This document shows positions 4,970-5,563 of a stretch of 5,563 nt of DNA, one piece after another (position 1 is the first letter of the stretch; every line of letters begins with the position of its first letter). The stretch covers positions 1-5,563 of the forward strand of contig JAGAFH010000099.1 of the NCBI GenBank assembly GCA_017612755.1. The letters are read 5' to 3'. The translations under genes were made by a program, and so were the position numbers. The notes beneath the pieces were generated by a model. The model was not told the DNA's origin. It was given only the letters and a program-made list of their open reading frames with translations, and did no database searches. The DNA is from Clostridiales bacterium (GTDB taxonomy: Bacteria; Bacillota; Clostridia; Saccharofermentanales; Saccharofermentanaceae).

Positions 4970-5491
4970 ATGAAGAAGGCAGTTAAGAATATTCTGGCCG
5001 TTGCTCTTATTGGCTCTATGGCTCTTTCCATGACATCCTGTTCTAAGATCAAGCCCGTTAGCACTAAGGATTTCGAGAAGGCTATCGAAGAAGTTTTCGA
5101 CTGTGATGATAAAGACGATGAGTTCTTCGAGTATGAAGGCAAAGACTATGAGTATGTAGGTTACAGCGACAACAACATCTATGTTGTGTGCTATGTCTAT
5201 GATGATGAGGATGATGCTTATGATGCATTCGACGATATCTATGACGAGTACGAAGATATGATGGATGATAAGGATTTCGAGGGAAAGTCCAAGGCTGTAT
5301 TCACTGATACATACGGATACATCACTCTTAACGGTGAGGCTGATACAAAGGGCTGGATGGATGATGAGATCTACGGCGGATTCTATTTCTCCGGTGATAC
5401 ATTCATTACAGTTATGACAACCAGCACAAGCGATAAGAAGGTAAACCTTGTTAAGGATTTCCTTAATGAGATCGGCTATCCCAAGCCCTGA
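4970..5491 (+). CDS. Short acidic lipoprotein, paralogue D (unrecognised family)
   Basis: A 173-residue predicted lipoprotein. The leader MKKAVKNILAVALIGSMALS ends in MTSC, with Cys24 as the likely lipid anchor. The mature protein is very rich in Asp, Glu and Tyr. It shares the later blocks of paralogues A-C: DDEDDAYDAFDDIYDEYEDM matches their DDALDFYED region, and GGFYFSGDTFITVM aligns with GGIYLQGTTVFFII, followed by a DKKVNLVKDFLNEIGYP helix. It lacks the GPKKL start and the C-terminal DDxCxxxGVxxPSxL, and is about 50 residues shorter, so it is either a minimal member or a distant relative. The ATG has AGGAG at 4955-4959. It has its own promoter and terminator and is probably monocistronic. 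The function is unknown. Confidence 0.9.
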   Translation: MKKAVKNILAVALIGSMALSMTSCSKIKPVSTKDFEKAIEEVFDCDDKDDEFFEYEGKDYEYVGYSDNNIYVVCYVYDDEDDAYDAFDDIYDEYEDMMDDKDFEGKSKAVFTDTYGYITLNGEADTKGWMDDEIYGGFYFSGDTFITVMTTSTSDKKVNLVKDFLNEIGYPKP

Positions 5492-5519
5492 TAGTATCAT
5501 TTAAAAGATCAGAAAACAT

Positions 5520-5555
5520 GAGACCGTTCCATCCGGAGCGGTCTCTTTTTGTTTT
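5520..5555 (+). terminator. Intrinsic terminator of paralogue D
   Basis: GAGACCGTTCC (5520-5530) pairs with GGAGCGGTCTC (5535-5545) in an 11-bp stem with one G-U pair and an ATCC loop, followed by TTTTTGTTTT. It lies 28 bp after the stop codon and has no antisense partner gene in the window. Confidence 0.93.
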
Positions 5556-5563
5556 GTATTCAG

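Noticed and set aside
4724..5500. A 258-codon minus-strand open frame that looks like a hydrophobic, Ile/Val-rich membrane protein.
   Set aside because: It is antisense to lipoprotein D and the end of trxB. Asp codons GAT/GAC read backwards become ATC/GTC (Ile/Val), so an Asp-rich gene creates a false membrane protein. The plus-strand gene has an RBS, promoter, signal peptide and terminator.
1..5563. CRISPR array, insertion sequence, phage or toxin-antitoxin system.
   Set aside because: There are no regularly spaced direct repeats, no transposase or integrase motifs, no terminal inverted repeats with target duplications, and no small toxin/antitoxin gene pair.

Overview
The window looks like a chromosomal segment from a mid-GC member of Clostridia (Bacillota), probably a gut or rumen lineage such as Ruminococcaceae/Oscillospiraceae or Lachnospiraceae. 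The reasons are strong AGGAGG-type ribosome binding sites, TGnTATAAT promoters, intrinsic terminators with clean U-tracts, frequent AGA/AGG arginine codons, and small lipoproteins with Bacillota-style signal peptides. The genus is not readable from the sequence, and nothing indicates a phage, IS element or plasmid.

Layout: positions 1-258 are the 3' end of an unrecognised plus-strand gene. It meets a minus-strand lipoprotein block head-on at a hairpin with T-rich tracts on both sides, which can terminate both transcripts. The minus-strand block (312-2484) holds three paralogous acidic lipoproteins in tandem. The promoter-proximal copy (1801-2484) has its own promoter and terminator. The other two (1010-1675 and 312-986) form a two-gene operon with its own promoter, which lies beside a 28-bp imperfect dyad.

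The 73-bp gap at 2485-2557 is a compact divergent promoter: one palindromic TATAATTATA supplies an extended -10 box to each strand, between two copies of TCACGAAT set 20 bp apart. To the right, a tightly packed plus-strand operon (2558-4879) encodes an alpha/beta hydrolase of the monoacylglycerol-lipase/lysophospholipase type, a hotdog acyl-CoA thioesterase of the YbgC/FadM type, and a thioredoxin reductase. The first two overlap by 8 bp and the last two are 5 bp apart. A monocistronic plus-strand gene (4970-5491) then encodes a fourth, shorter lipoprotein related to the other three, with its own sigma-A-like promoter and a strong terminator.

The hydrolase, thioesterase and reductase are conventional enzymes. 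Lipid or acyl-ester turnover plus thiol redox is a plausible theme, but co-transcription alone does not prove a shared pathway. The least described part is the family of four D/E-rich surface lipoproteins around the operon. They share a signal peptide and lipobox, a central DDAxDxxxD helix-like segment, and a G-[IF]-Y-x-x-G-x-T strand followed by a short C-terminal helix. I do not recognise this family and assign it no function.
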